Shown: positions 8,589 to 14,741 of the stretch, piece by piece
Layout: the number at the start of each line of letters is the position of its first letter
How positions within the stretch are numbered: the stretch's first letter is position 1
Assembly (NCBI GenBank): GCA_038147155.1
Contig: JAYQTA010000002.1
Location: 310,001 to 374,000, forward strand
Length of the DNA: 64,000 nucleotides
Direction: 5' to 3'
Source of the DNA: Australimonas brisbanensis
Lineage (GTDB): Bacteria > Chloroflexota > Dehalococcoidia > Lucifugimonadales > Australimonadaceae
Translations under genes and position numbers: made by a program
The notes under the pieces: model-generated
Databases searched by the model: none
What the model was told of the DNA's origin: nothing
Seen by the model: the letters and a program-made list of their open reading frames with translations, nothing else

Positions 8589-9428
8589 CTAGGGCAGGGT
8601 GCTCACCGCGGCGAGCCCGGCGGCGATGGGCGCGGCGACGCCCACCTCCAGCGTCCAGGGCCGCGCAGAGACGGTGCGGTAGCCCATCTTCCCGCTGGGC
8701 TCCTCGGCCGCGATGCGCGCGGCCTCCTGCGCGCTCACGGCGAACACGCCAAGCCCGCCGCCCCAGATGCCGGGGGCCAGCGGTGCGAGTGGCTCCAGGG
8801 GCCCGCAGGACATGAGGCGGGCCGCCATCTCGTTGCTCCGCAGCCATACGAAGTGGTCGAGGCCCGTCTGCGCGTCCTCCTTGGGCCGCGGCGTGTTCGT
8901 CGGCTCCAGGTCCACCAGCATGAGCCGCGCGCCCACCGCCCGCCCCGCCAGTTCATCGCGCGTGAGGCTCACCTGGCCAGGGTTGGGGCTGAAGCGCGCG
9001 CCCGAGGCCTCCAACCGGCGCGAGAGCGCACGACCCACGTAGCAGGCGACGCCCTCGTTCATGGTGTGCGGGCGCACGCTCACCGTTCGCAGGCGTGCCT
9101 GGACGTAGGGATCGGCGGCTGCCGTGGCCTCGGCGTCAACCAGAGAGGAGGCAGCGATGATGCCCAGCGCCGGGACGTTGGCCATGGGCCCCTCACCCCC
9201 ATGCCCCAGCGGGCCATAGCCATACAGGCGCCCCTGCTGTTCCAACTGGTACAGGTGCGCCAGCAGTGCGTGCTCCTGCGCCGGGGTTGGCGCGGACGCA
9301 TCGGCCACCGGCTGCGCCTGGAGCAGGTAGAGCTGCGCACGGGCCACGCGAGCGCGCAGCTGCTCACCGGTCAACTCCGTCAGCGGCACATCGTTGGTGA
9401 GCATCCGGGGTGCGTTGGGGCTGGTCAT
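8589..9428 (-). CDS. Tandem YciI-fold (YCII-related) protein
   Basis: A 279-residue protein made of two similar alpha/beta units. The first (about 28-150) has LLAHLYQLEQQGRLYGYGPLG and AAADPYVQARLRTVSVRPHTMNEG. The second (about 165-279) has LDHFVWLRSNEMAARLMSCGPL and AAEEPSGKMGYRTVSARPWTLEVG. Both follow the YciI pattern of helix, G-x-L-x-x-GPL and a Y-R-T-V-x-x-RPW-like strand. The catalytic role is unknown. Its ATG is preceded by TAGGAGGCCTGCC, where the first three bases are the stop of the MerB-like selenoprotein gene, so the two are almost certainly co-transcribed. Confidence 0.7.
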   Translation of the reverse strand: MTSPNAPRMLTNDVPLTELTGEQLRARVARAQLYLLQAQPVADASAPTPAQEHALLAHLYQLEQQGRLYGYGPLGHGGEGPMANVPALGIIAASSLVDAEATAAADPYVQARLRTVSVRPHTMNEGVACYVGRALSRRLEASGARFSPNPGQVSLTRDELAGRAVGARLMLVDLEPTNTPRPKEDAQTGLDHFVWLRSNEMAARLMSCGPLEPLAPLAPGIWGGGLGVFAVSAQEAARIAAEEPSGKMGYRTVSARPWTLEVGVAAPIAAGLAAVSTLP

Positions 9429-9438
9429 GGCAGGCCTC

Positions 9439-10089
9439 CTAAACGGCTTTGAAGTCGCCCCTCGCCCGGCGCGTCATGTACTGGGGGCTGGAGCGGGCCC
9501 TGAATCGCTCTCCGCCGAAGCGCTTGAGCCAGGTGGCCAGCGGCAAAAGGTTCTTCTCGAAGGCGGGGTCGAACCCCTCCCACCGGCGTGCGTGCTCTTC
9601 AGACCTGAAGAGGTTCATGCGCGCTCACTTGTAGGCGAAGTCGCCCGGCGTGCCCAGCTCGGAGTCTGCGTAGCCCACGATCGTCGCGGGCTCCTGCTCG
9701 ACCGACTCACCGTCGCGCACCGCGACGTGGATCGGCTCGCCACAGCACAAGCACGCGGTGTCGATGTGGACGGTCTTACCGGGGAAGAGCCAGCACACGG
9801 CCAGCGCTTCGAGCCCTCACTGGGCGAACCAGCGCTGGTTGCCGTCGATGCTCACCCGATAGGCGTTGGGCAGTGAGGAGAAGGGGGCCAGGGAGACCAG
9901 CACGTCCTGCCCCGGCTCCATCCACCCCGGCAGGCCGGACTCGACCAACTCGTGCAGCAGGCCACGCGCCTGCTCCAGCGGCACGCCCAGCGTGGAGGCG
10001 AGCTCCGTGTAGTGCGGCGCGCGGCCGGTCTCGACGAACGAGCTCATCACCGCGTAGTAGGTCCTATCCAGCAGGTCCAGTTCGCTCAT
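9439..10089 (-). CDS. MerB-like (organomercurial-lyase family) protein with two in-frame UGA codons, probable selenoprotein
   Basis: From ATG at 10089 one frame runs 216 codons to TAG at 9441-9439, interrupted only by UGA at codon 91 (9819-9817) and codon 155 (9627-9625). MerB is 212 residues and its catalytic residues, as I remember them, are C96, D99 and C159. Here U91-G-L-E94 takes the place of C-A-L-D, and U155 precedes MNLFRSEEHARRW, matching the second cysteine region. The N-terminal 85 residues form a winged-helix-like MerB domain ending FSSLPNAYRVSIDGNQRWFAQ. A 7-bp stem with GGTC loop starts 12 nt after the second UGA. Frame, length and both positions favour recoding to selenocysteine over decay. 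The chemistry on organomercury or another organometal is inference. Confidence 0.85.
9595..9612 (-). promoter_or_regulatory. Putative bacterial SECIS hairpin (GGUC loop)
   Basis: On the minus strand CTCTTCA-GGTC-TGAAGAG forms a perfect 7-bp stem with the tetraloop GGTC, beginning 12 nt after the UGA at 9627-9625. The apex CAGGTCTG equals what I remember of the E. coli fdhF SECIS apex, and the distance is right for SelB-dependent recoding. Confidence 0.8.
9794..9810 (-). promoter_or_regulatory. Weak candidate SECIS hairpin after first UGA
   Basis: After the UGA at 9819-9817 the minus strand can fold AGCGC-TGGCCGT-GTGCT (5 bp with one G-U pair), about 8 nt downstream. It is much weaker than the hairpin after the second UGA. 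It is recorded because bacterial SECIS elements vary. Confidence 0.35.
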
Positions 10090-10122
10090 GACAGGCTCCG
10101 TTCGCGGGGATGCGGCGGGCCG

Positions 10123-10151
10123 ATGGTAAAGCGCCCGTCCGTGGGGCGCAA
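10123..10151 (-). promoter_or_regulatory. Putative promoter of MerB-like operon, TTGCGC-17-TACCAT
   Basis: Read on the minus strand, TTGCGC (10151-10146) and TACCAT (10128-10123) are 17 nt apart, ending 33 nt before the ATG of the MerB-like gene. Confidence 0.5.
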
Positions 10152-10166
10152 TCGAGAGCGGATGGG

Positions 10167-10206
10167 TTGACAATCGTGTGCGCAGGCTATTTATAACCTT
10201 CAGGTT
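10167..10206 (+). promoter_or_regulatory. ArsR promoter with AACC-TTCA-GGTT operator
   Basis: TTGACA at 10167-10172 and TTATAA at 10191-10196 (18-nt spacer) overlap a palindrome AACC (10195-10198), TTCA, GGTT (10203-10206). As I remember it, SdpR-type ArsR regulators paired with SRPBCC proteins bind TAACC-N4-GGTTA-like sites, so autorepression is likely. The MerB-like promoter lies 16 nt away and might respond to the same regulator. Confidence 0.6.
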
Positions 10207-10224
10207 GATTACCAGGGGTCTCAC

Positions 10225-10575
10225 GTGCCCGCCGACCAACTCTCGCGCACCCTCTCCGCACTGGCCGACCCGACGCGCCGGGCCATGCTGGCGCGCCTGT
10301 CGGCGGGGGAAGCGACGGTGGGCGAACTCGCGGAGCCCTTCTCCATCTCCCAGCCCGCCGTCTCGAAGCACCTGCGGGTGCTGGAGCACGCGGGGCTGGT
10401 CGAACAGGGCAGGCGAGCGCAGTGGCGTCCCTGCCGTCTGCGGGCGGAACCCCTGCGGGAACTTGCCGGTTACCTGGAGCGCTACCGGGCGTTCTGGGAA
10501 GGGAGCCTCGATACGCTCGATGACTATCTCAAGAGCATCGGCGGCGAGGCCCGCCCAGGAGGCAGCGATGAGTGA
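10225..10575 (+). CDS. ArsR/SmtB-family transcriptional regulator (SdpR type)
   Basis: A 116-residue winged-helix repressor. ALADPTRRAMLARLSAGEATVGELA (about 10-34) and SISQPAVSKHLRVLEHAGLVE (about 38-58) form the DNA-binding core. The metal-binding ELCVCD motif of classical ArsR is absent, and only one Cys is present (WRPCRL). The GTG start at 10225 comes 18 nt after the operator. Its end overlaps the SRPBCC gene start by 8 nt. ArsR-SRPBCC pairs are common and usually autoregulated; the inducer is unknown. It is divergent from the MerB-like operon. Confidence 0.9.
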   Translation: MPADQLSRTLSALADPTRRAMLARLSAGEATVGELAEPFSISQPAVSKHLRVLEHAGLVEQGRRAQWRPCRLRAEPLRELAGYLERYRAFWEGSLDTLDDYLKSIGGEARPGGSDE

Positions 10576-11050
10576 GCAGCACACCGGGGAGATCGTCATC
10601 GAGCGCATCTTCGACGCACCGGCAAAGGCCCTCTGGCGGGCCTGGACCGTCCCCGAGGAGTTCGCGCGTTGGTACGGGCCCCAGGGGTTCAGCGTCCCGG
10701 AGTGCCGCATGGACCTGCGCGTGGGCGGCGAGCGCATCTGCTGCATGGCCGCGCCCAACGGCTTCCGCATGTGGATCGGCGGGCTCCTCCAGGAGGTCAC
10801 TCCCCACGAGCAGCTGGTGTTCACCGACCAGCCATGCGATGAACACGGGAACCCGGTGCCCCCCTCCCACTACGGCATGCCGGTAGAGGAGTTGATGCAG
10901 ACGTTGGTGGCCATCACATTCGCGCAGAGCGGCGGGCGCACGGCACTAACAGTCCGCCAAAGCGGGTTCACCCCGGAACAGGTCGCCGACGAACGAGCGG
11001 GCATGGGTTGGAACCAGTCATTGGACAAACTGGCGGCGCTGGTGGGGTGA
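10568..11050 (+). CDS. SRPBCC/AHSA1-family protein
   Basis: A 160-residue helix-grip (START-like) protein. EIVIERIFDAPAKALWRAWTVPEEFARWYGPQGF at the N-terminus, a VGGERICCMAAPNG strand pair and GWNQSLDKLAALVG at the C-terminal helix are typical of AHSA1/CalC-like proteins that bind hydrophobic ligands in a central cavity. It is translationally coupled to the ArsR gene through an 8-nt overlap. It may bind or detoxify a small molecule sensed by that regulator, but no ligand can be named. Confidence 0.88.
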   Translation: MSEQHTGEIVIERIFDAPAKALWRAWTVPEEFARWYGPQGFSVPECRMDLRVGGERICCMAAPNGFRMWIGGLLQEVTPHEQLVFTDQPCDEHGNPVPPSHYGMPVEELMQTLVAITFAQSGGRTALTVRQSGFTPEQVADERAGMGWNQSLDKLAALVG

Positions 11051-11060
11051 CGGGCTCCCG

Positions 11061-12053
11061 CTAGGTGTCCAGCGTGTCGGCGGGGAAGACCTCCTCCAGC
11101 GAGTAGCGCCGGCTGGTCTGCCCCTGCTCCGCGTACATGTCGAAGGTCAGTTCCCACAGCTCCCGGTTGGCGGCGACTCCGTGGTTCCACACATCGCCCA
11201 GCTCCGCCCGCTGGTCACGGAACAGCTCACGCGCGTCCAGCACCAGGTTGTAGGAGGAGCCGTCGCCGCGCGCGTCGTTGATGGCGATCTCGCGGGAGCG
11301 CTCGAAGGCATCGTAGATGCGCCGGGAGAGGCCGGGGTTGGCGCGGTGCAGCTTGCCACCCATGACCATGATGTGGGTGGGCGTGACGAACCCGTGCTCT
11401 TTGCGCAGGTCACGGTGCATCTGCCGATAGTTGGGGAAGAGGCGCTTGACGATGTTCGGGCTGCCCTCCAGGACATCCCAGGCGTCCGGATCGATGATGT
11501 CGCCCGAACAGGCGTCAACCTCACCGTCCAGGAGGCGCTTCCACTGGGGCTTGCCGTCGGTGCGGTACTCCACGTCCACGGGCTTGTGCAGCGGCCAGGG
11601 GCCGTCCACGTTGGCGATCCACTTGAAGGTGCTGATGTCCACGTCGTGGAAGCGTGCGAGCATGCCCCGCGCGTAGGTGGTCACCACACCCCACATGGAG
11701 GTGGCCCACGTCTTGCCTTCCAGGTCCTTGGGTGTCTCGATGCCCCGGTCGGCCCGCACCCAGATGAGGTTGTAGATGGGCTTGCGCTTGATGAGGATGG
11801 GCAGCGCCACCATGTCCCAGCCGTTATCGATGGCGGGGAGCACGTCGCCGATATTGGTGTCCAGCAGGCCGAAGTCCCCGTTCTTGAACCGGGGGTTCTC
11901 CATCTGCCCCGCCGTCTCCATGGCCCCGGCGAAGGTGAACTCCACCCCCTCCACCGGTGCTCGCCCCTGCACGAAGGGCTGCATGATGTCGTAGCGGAAG
12001 TTGGGCTTGGCCGCCTGGGCCTCCACGTGGATACGCAACGGCTCGGTGGGCAT
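11061..12053 (-). CDS. 4,5-dihydroxyphthalate-decarboxylase-like / PBP-fold protein
   Basis: A 330-residue protein. The start MPTEPLRIHVEAQ follows GAGGAGGCGCGTC, so the longer open frame is not used. The N-terminal strand, the GDFGLLDTNIGDVLPAIDNGWDMVALPILIKRK segment (about 75-110) and the RGIETPKDLEGKTWATSMWG segment are like 4,5-dihydroxyphthalate decarboxylase and related periplasmic-binding-protein-fold proteins. No secretion signal is visible, so it is probably cytoplasmic. A paralogue sits at 33122-34135. This group is strongly expanded in SAR202 genomes as I remember. The real activity is untested. Confidence 0.75.
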   Translation of the reverse strand: MPTEPLRIHVEAQAAKPNFRYDIMQPFVQGRAPVEGVEFTFAGAMETAGQMENPRFKNGDFGLLDTNIGDVLPAIDNGWDMVALPILIKRKPIYNLIWVRADRGIETPKDLEGKTWATSMWGVVTTYARGMLARFHDVDISTFKWIANVDGPWPLHKPVDVEYRTDGKPQWKRLLDGEVDACSGDIIDPDAWDVLEGSPNIVKRLFPNYRQMHRDLRKEHGFVTPTHIMVMGGKLHRANPGLSRRIYDAFERSREIAINDARGDGSSYNLVLDARELFRDQRAELGDVWNHGVAANRELWELTFDMYAEQGQTSRRYSLEEVFPADTLDT

Positions 12054-12110
12054 GACGCGCCTCCTCTCGCCCGCTCCAGCGGACGGCGCGAACATGATAG
12101 CGCGAATAGG

Positions 12111-12137
12111 GAGCGGCCCGTTAGACGGGCCGCTCCT
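12111..12137 (-). terminator. Stem-loop terminator after peroxiredoxin locus
   Basis: A perfect 12-bp stem (12111-12122 and 12126-12137) with a 3-nt loop begins 13 nt past the peroxiredoxin stop. No T-run follows on the minus strand, so termination may be partial. Confidence 0.55.
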
Positions 12138-12150
12138 CGCCCGCAAGCGC

Positions 12151-12819
12151 CTACTTACCCGCGCTGGGGTCGTCCACCTTACGCAGGTAGGGCTTCACCG
12201 TCTCCCAGCCCTGGGGGAAGAGTTGCTTTGCTGCCTCGTTGTCCACGGCGGGCAGGATCACGACCTTGTCGCCCTTGCGCCAGTTGGCGGGGGTGCCCAC
12301 CTTGTTCACGGCGGTCAGCTGGGCGGAGTCGATGACCCGCATCAACTCGTCGAAGTTGCGCCCCGTGCTCATGGGGTAGGTCATGGACATCTTCACCTTC
12401 TTGTCCGGGCCGATCAGGTAGACGGTGCGGACCGTCTGGTTGTCAGCGGCGGTGCGCCCCTCGGAGCTGGCACCCGCGTCGGCGGGGAGCATGTCGTAGG
12501 CCTTGGCCACCGCTAGGTCGTCGTCAGCGATAATGAGGAAGTTGAGCGGCGTGCCCGCCAGGTCCGCGATGTCCTGGGCCCAGCGCTCGTGGTCGGCCAC
12601 CTTGTCCACGCTCAGGCCGATGACCTTCACCCCGCGCTTGTCGAACTCCGGCTTGATCCGGGCCACGTGCGAGAGCTCCGTGGCGCAGATGGGGGTGAAG
12701 CCCTTGGGGTGCGAGAAGAGCATCGCCCAGGAATCCCCGAGCCACTGGTGGAACTAAATCTCACCCTCGCTGGTCTTGGCCTTGAAGTCGGGTGCGGTGT
12801 CGTTGATACGGAAGCTCAT
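12151..12819 (-). pseudogene. 1-Cys peroxiredoxin (Prx6 type) interrupted by in-frame amber codon
   Basis: ATG at 12819 follows GAGAAGGAGAAACGAC and gives MSFRINDTAPDFKAKTSEGEI. A TAG (12756-12754, codon 22) comes next. The same frame then continues FHQWLGDSWAMLFSHPKGFTPICATEL to TAA at 12151, 222 codons in all, the normal Prx6 length. The peroxidatic Cys is residue 45 (PIC). Codon 22 is usually a charged residue, so AAG or CAG to TAG by one base is the simplest cause. Either it is a true nonsense mutation, a base error, or amber is decoded. Prx6 reduces peroxides in the cytoplasm. The upstream leader and attenuator look intact. Confidence 0.75.
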
Positions 12820-12874
12820 GTCGTTTCTCCTTCTCGTGCTTCGAGGTCGGGTTGGGCCGGTATGCGATGGCAAC

Positions 12875-12904
12875 AAAAAAGGCAGGCTGCCGGAGCAGTC
12901 TGCC
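12875..12904 (-). terminator. Intrinsic terminator/attenuator in peroxiredoxin leader
   Basis: On the minus strand a 10-bp stem with one mismatch (12904-12895 and 12890-12881, loop TCCG) is followed by TTTTTT (12880-12875). It lies after the Cys-rich leader peptide and 56 nt before the peroxiredoxin ATG, the position of an attenuator. Confidence 0.75.
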
Positions 12905-12947
12905 TTCAGGTTCCGCGGCCTGGGCCGCTGTATCTGCGCGTGTGGGG

Positions 12948-13007
12948 CTAGCCCTGCTCCTCGAGCGGGTTCACACAGCAACAGTTACAGCAGATCCGGT
13001 TCGCCAT
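12948..13007 (-). CDS. Poly-cysteine leader peptide (uORF) of peroxiredoxin gene
   Basis: This 19-residue ORF reads MANRICCNCCCVNPLEEQG, with five Cys codons in a run of six. A TTGACA-17-TAGGCT promoter ends 10 nt before its ATG, so the transcript starts at or within a few nt of the start codon. A terminator follows, then the peroxiredoxin. This matches the layout of cysteine-responsive, leaderless poly-Cys attenuators known from mycobacteria. The segment CTGCTGTA inside the Cys codons can pair with TACAGCGG downstream, giving a possible switch between structures. The regulatory role is inference. Confidence 0.8.
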   Translation of the reverse strand: MANRICCNCCCVNPLEEQG

Positions 13008-13017
13008 CGGGGGGACG

Positions 13018-13046
13018 AGCCTACGGCGGGGCAGGGGAGGTGTCAA
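13018..13046 (-). promoter_or_regulatory. Promoter TTGACA-17-TAGGCT for leader peptide and peroxiredoxin
   Basis: On the minus strand, TTGACA (13046-13041) and TAGGCT (13023-13018) have a 17-nt spacer. The class II aldolase stop lies 8 nt upstream. Confidence 0.75.
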
Positions 13047-13054
13047 CCAGCGCC

Positions 13055-13810
13055 TTAATCTTTATAGGAGGGGTCGAGCCGGTCCAGCGTGCGCAGCAGC
13101 CACCCCCACTCCACGGACTGGTAGCGCAGGTTGCGCGCCGACGAGGCCTTCTCCATCACGGCGGGCGGCGGCAGGTGAACGGGCTCGCCTGTTGAACGGG
13201 CCAGCACCTGCACCTGGCACGCGCGCTCCAGCTGCCACATGGCCACCCACGCCTGGGGCACGGTGGCGCCCATGGTGAGCAGGCCGTGGTTCTTGAGGAT
13301 CATGGCGTTCTTCTCGCCCAGGTCCGTCACCAGCCGTTCCCGCTCGTCCAGGTTGGTGGCCTGGCCCTCGAAGGCGTGGTAGGCGATCCGGTCGTGGAAC
13401 TGGAAAGCGTCCTGCTGGAGGGGCGTGAGGCCCTCTTCCAAGGCCGAGACCGCCATGCCGCAGAGGGTGTGGGTGTGCATGACGCAGCCCACATCGTGAC
13501 GAGCGCCGTGGACGGCTGAGTGGATGACGTAGCCGGGGAAGTTGATGCGGTGCTCTCCGGGTTCCAGCACGTTGCCCTGCAGGTCTATCTTCACCAGGTT
13601 GGAGGCGCGCACCTCGTCGTAGCCCAGGCCGAATTCGTTGATGAGGAACTGGTCCTCGGTGCCGGGCACGCGCGCGGTGATGTGGTTGTAGTTCAGGTCG
13701 GTCATGCCGAACAGATGGGTGAGCCGGTAGGCCGCGGCCAGGTCAACACGTGCTGCCCACTCGGCCTCGGAATAGTTGCCCCGCTTCGATCGCCGCAGTC
13801 CGAACACCAT
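13055..13810 (-). CDS. Class II aldolase/adducin family protein
   Basis: A 251-residue protein with the zinc-enzyme fold of fuculose-phosphate and rhamnulose-phosphate aldolases. NYNHITARVPGTEDQFLIN (about 40-58), the metal-ligand segment MHTHT near 114 and KNHGLLTMG near 167 are visible. The ATG at 13810 follows CAAGGAGGCAGGC, so the upstream extension of the frame is not used. Members cleave or epimerise sugar phosphates or act as decarboxylases or dehydratases. The non-sugar-like loops here resemble actinobacterial and Chloroflexota catabolic members. Substrate unknown. Confidence 0.85.
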   Translation of the reverse strand: MVFGLRRSKRGNYSEAEWAARVDLAAAYRLTHLFGMTDLNYNHITARVPGTEDQFLINEFGLGYDEVRASNLVKIDLQGNVLEPGEHRINFPGYVIHSAVHGARHDVGCVMHTHTLCGMAVSALEEGLTPLQQDAFQFHDRIAYHAFEGQATNLDERERLVTDLGEKNAMILKNHGLLTMGATVPQAWVAMWQLERACQVQVLARSTGEPVHLPPPAVMEKASSARNLRYQSVEWGWLLRTLDRLDPSYKD

Positions 13811-13960
13811 GCCTGCCTCCTTGAAGCGCGAACCCGCCCCGCTGCGCACCTTGATACACCCGGGCGCGAAGCGGCGCAATCGTCAGCGTGGCAGACGGCG
13901 CTGGCGGGCAGGTGGATGCGGGTGCAGGCAAAGGGGGCGTTCAAGGCGATGGTGGGGGTA

Positions 13961-14602
13961 CTAGCCCACCAGGGCCCAGAGCCAGCGAGCCAGGCCTGCC
14001 GGGCGGAACCAGCGCCCCCGGAACGGGCGGAACGACGGCTCATCCGCCATGGCCAGGAGCTGACGGTCTCCCGCGCTATCGCCGTAGGCTGCCAGCAGGT
14101 GACCGCCGTGCTGCGTCAGCCAGGCCCGCAGGCGCACCGCCTTCTCCTCGCCGATGCAATCGGCTCCCGCGATGCGCCCGGTGAGGCGGCCTTCTTTCTC
14201 TTCCAGCCGCGTCCCCAAGACACCGTCCACCCCCAAACGTTCCCCCAGCGGGAGCAGGTAGAGCTCCAGGCAGGAGGAAATGATGACAACCCGGTGCCCC
14301 TGCGCTTGGTGCCGGCGCAGCGCGCGAAGAGCATGGGGGTTGAGCAGCCGGTCCACGGTGCCCGCTGCGTACAGTTCAGCAGCCGCCTGGGCGCGCGCGC
14401 AGGGAACACCGGAGAGGAATCGGCCGAGCACCGCCTCCTTGGCCCCCTGACGATCCCTGCAACCGGAACGCAGGAAGCGCCCCATGGCGGGGGCAAGGCG
14501 GATGGTGCCCGCACCGAACCGGAGCGAGCCAGCAAGCGCGCGCAGGAAGGGGGAGAGGGAGTCGGAGTAGGTGAGGGTGCCATCGAAATCGAAAGCGGCC
14601 AC
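13961..14602 (-). CDS. HAD-IB family phosphatase
   Basis: A 213-residue HAD hydrolase. DFDGTLTYSDS (about 4-14) holds the nucleophile Asp, IISSCLE (about 107) the second motif, and AYGDSAGDRQLL (about 173) the acidic motif III. The fold is close to phosphoserine phosphatase type IB enzymes. It sits divergently from a UbiA-type phosphoribosyltransferase. In mycobacteria a phosphatase must remove the 5-phosphate of decaprenyl-phosphoryl-phosphoribose, and this gene is a candidate for that step, by inference. The start is uncertain: GTG 14602 is the first standard codon but lies about 20 nt from the best ribosome-binding match. Confidence 0.78.
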   Translation of the reverse strand: MAAFDFDGTLTYSDSLSPFLRALAGSLRFGAGTIRLAPAMGRFLRSGCRDRQGAKEAVLGRFLSGVPCARAQAAAELYAAGTVDRLLNPHALRALRRHQAQGHRVVIISSCLELYLLPLGERLGVDGVLGTRLEEKEGRLTGRIAGADCIGEEKAVRLRAWLTQHGGHLLAAYGDSAGDRQLLAMADEPSFRPFRGRWFRPAGLARWLWALVG

Positions 14603-14741
14603 CAGCCGGCCCCGGTGCGAGGTGTCCAGTACTCCCTCCTCTCCCGAAACGTTGAATCGCGTTGCTCAACCCCGGGGCTCGGGGCCAACCCATCCGGTAT
14701 CTTTGACGGGTGTCCCGCAGTCTACCGGGGAGCCGAATCAC

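Noticed and set aside
9615..9819. Reading the MerB-like gene as a pseudogene or as several small genes
   Set aside because: Both interruptions are UGA, both fall on catalytic cysteine positions, the frame is otherwise intact to the expected length, and a SECIS-like hairpin follows the second one.
9394..9876. A 160-codon plus-strand frame opposite the MerB-like gene
   Set aside because: It has no recognisable domain and GC-shadow composition, whereas the minus strand carries the MerB-like protein with coupled start and stop signals.
9439..10089. UGA reassigned to tryptophan genome-wide
   Set aside because: Many other genes here end with UGA (for example UbiA and fabF), and Trp is encoded by UGG throughout.
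12948..13007. The poly-Cys ORF as a chance stop-to-stop frame
   Set aside because: Precise promoter spacing, adjacency of promoter and ATG, six-codon Cys cluster and following terminator together make chance unlikely.
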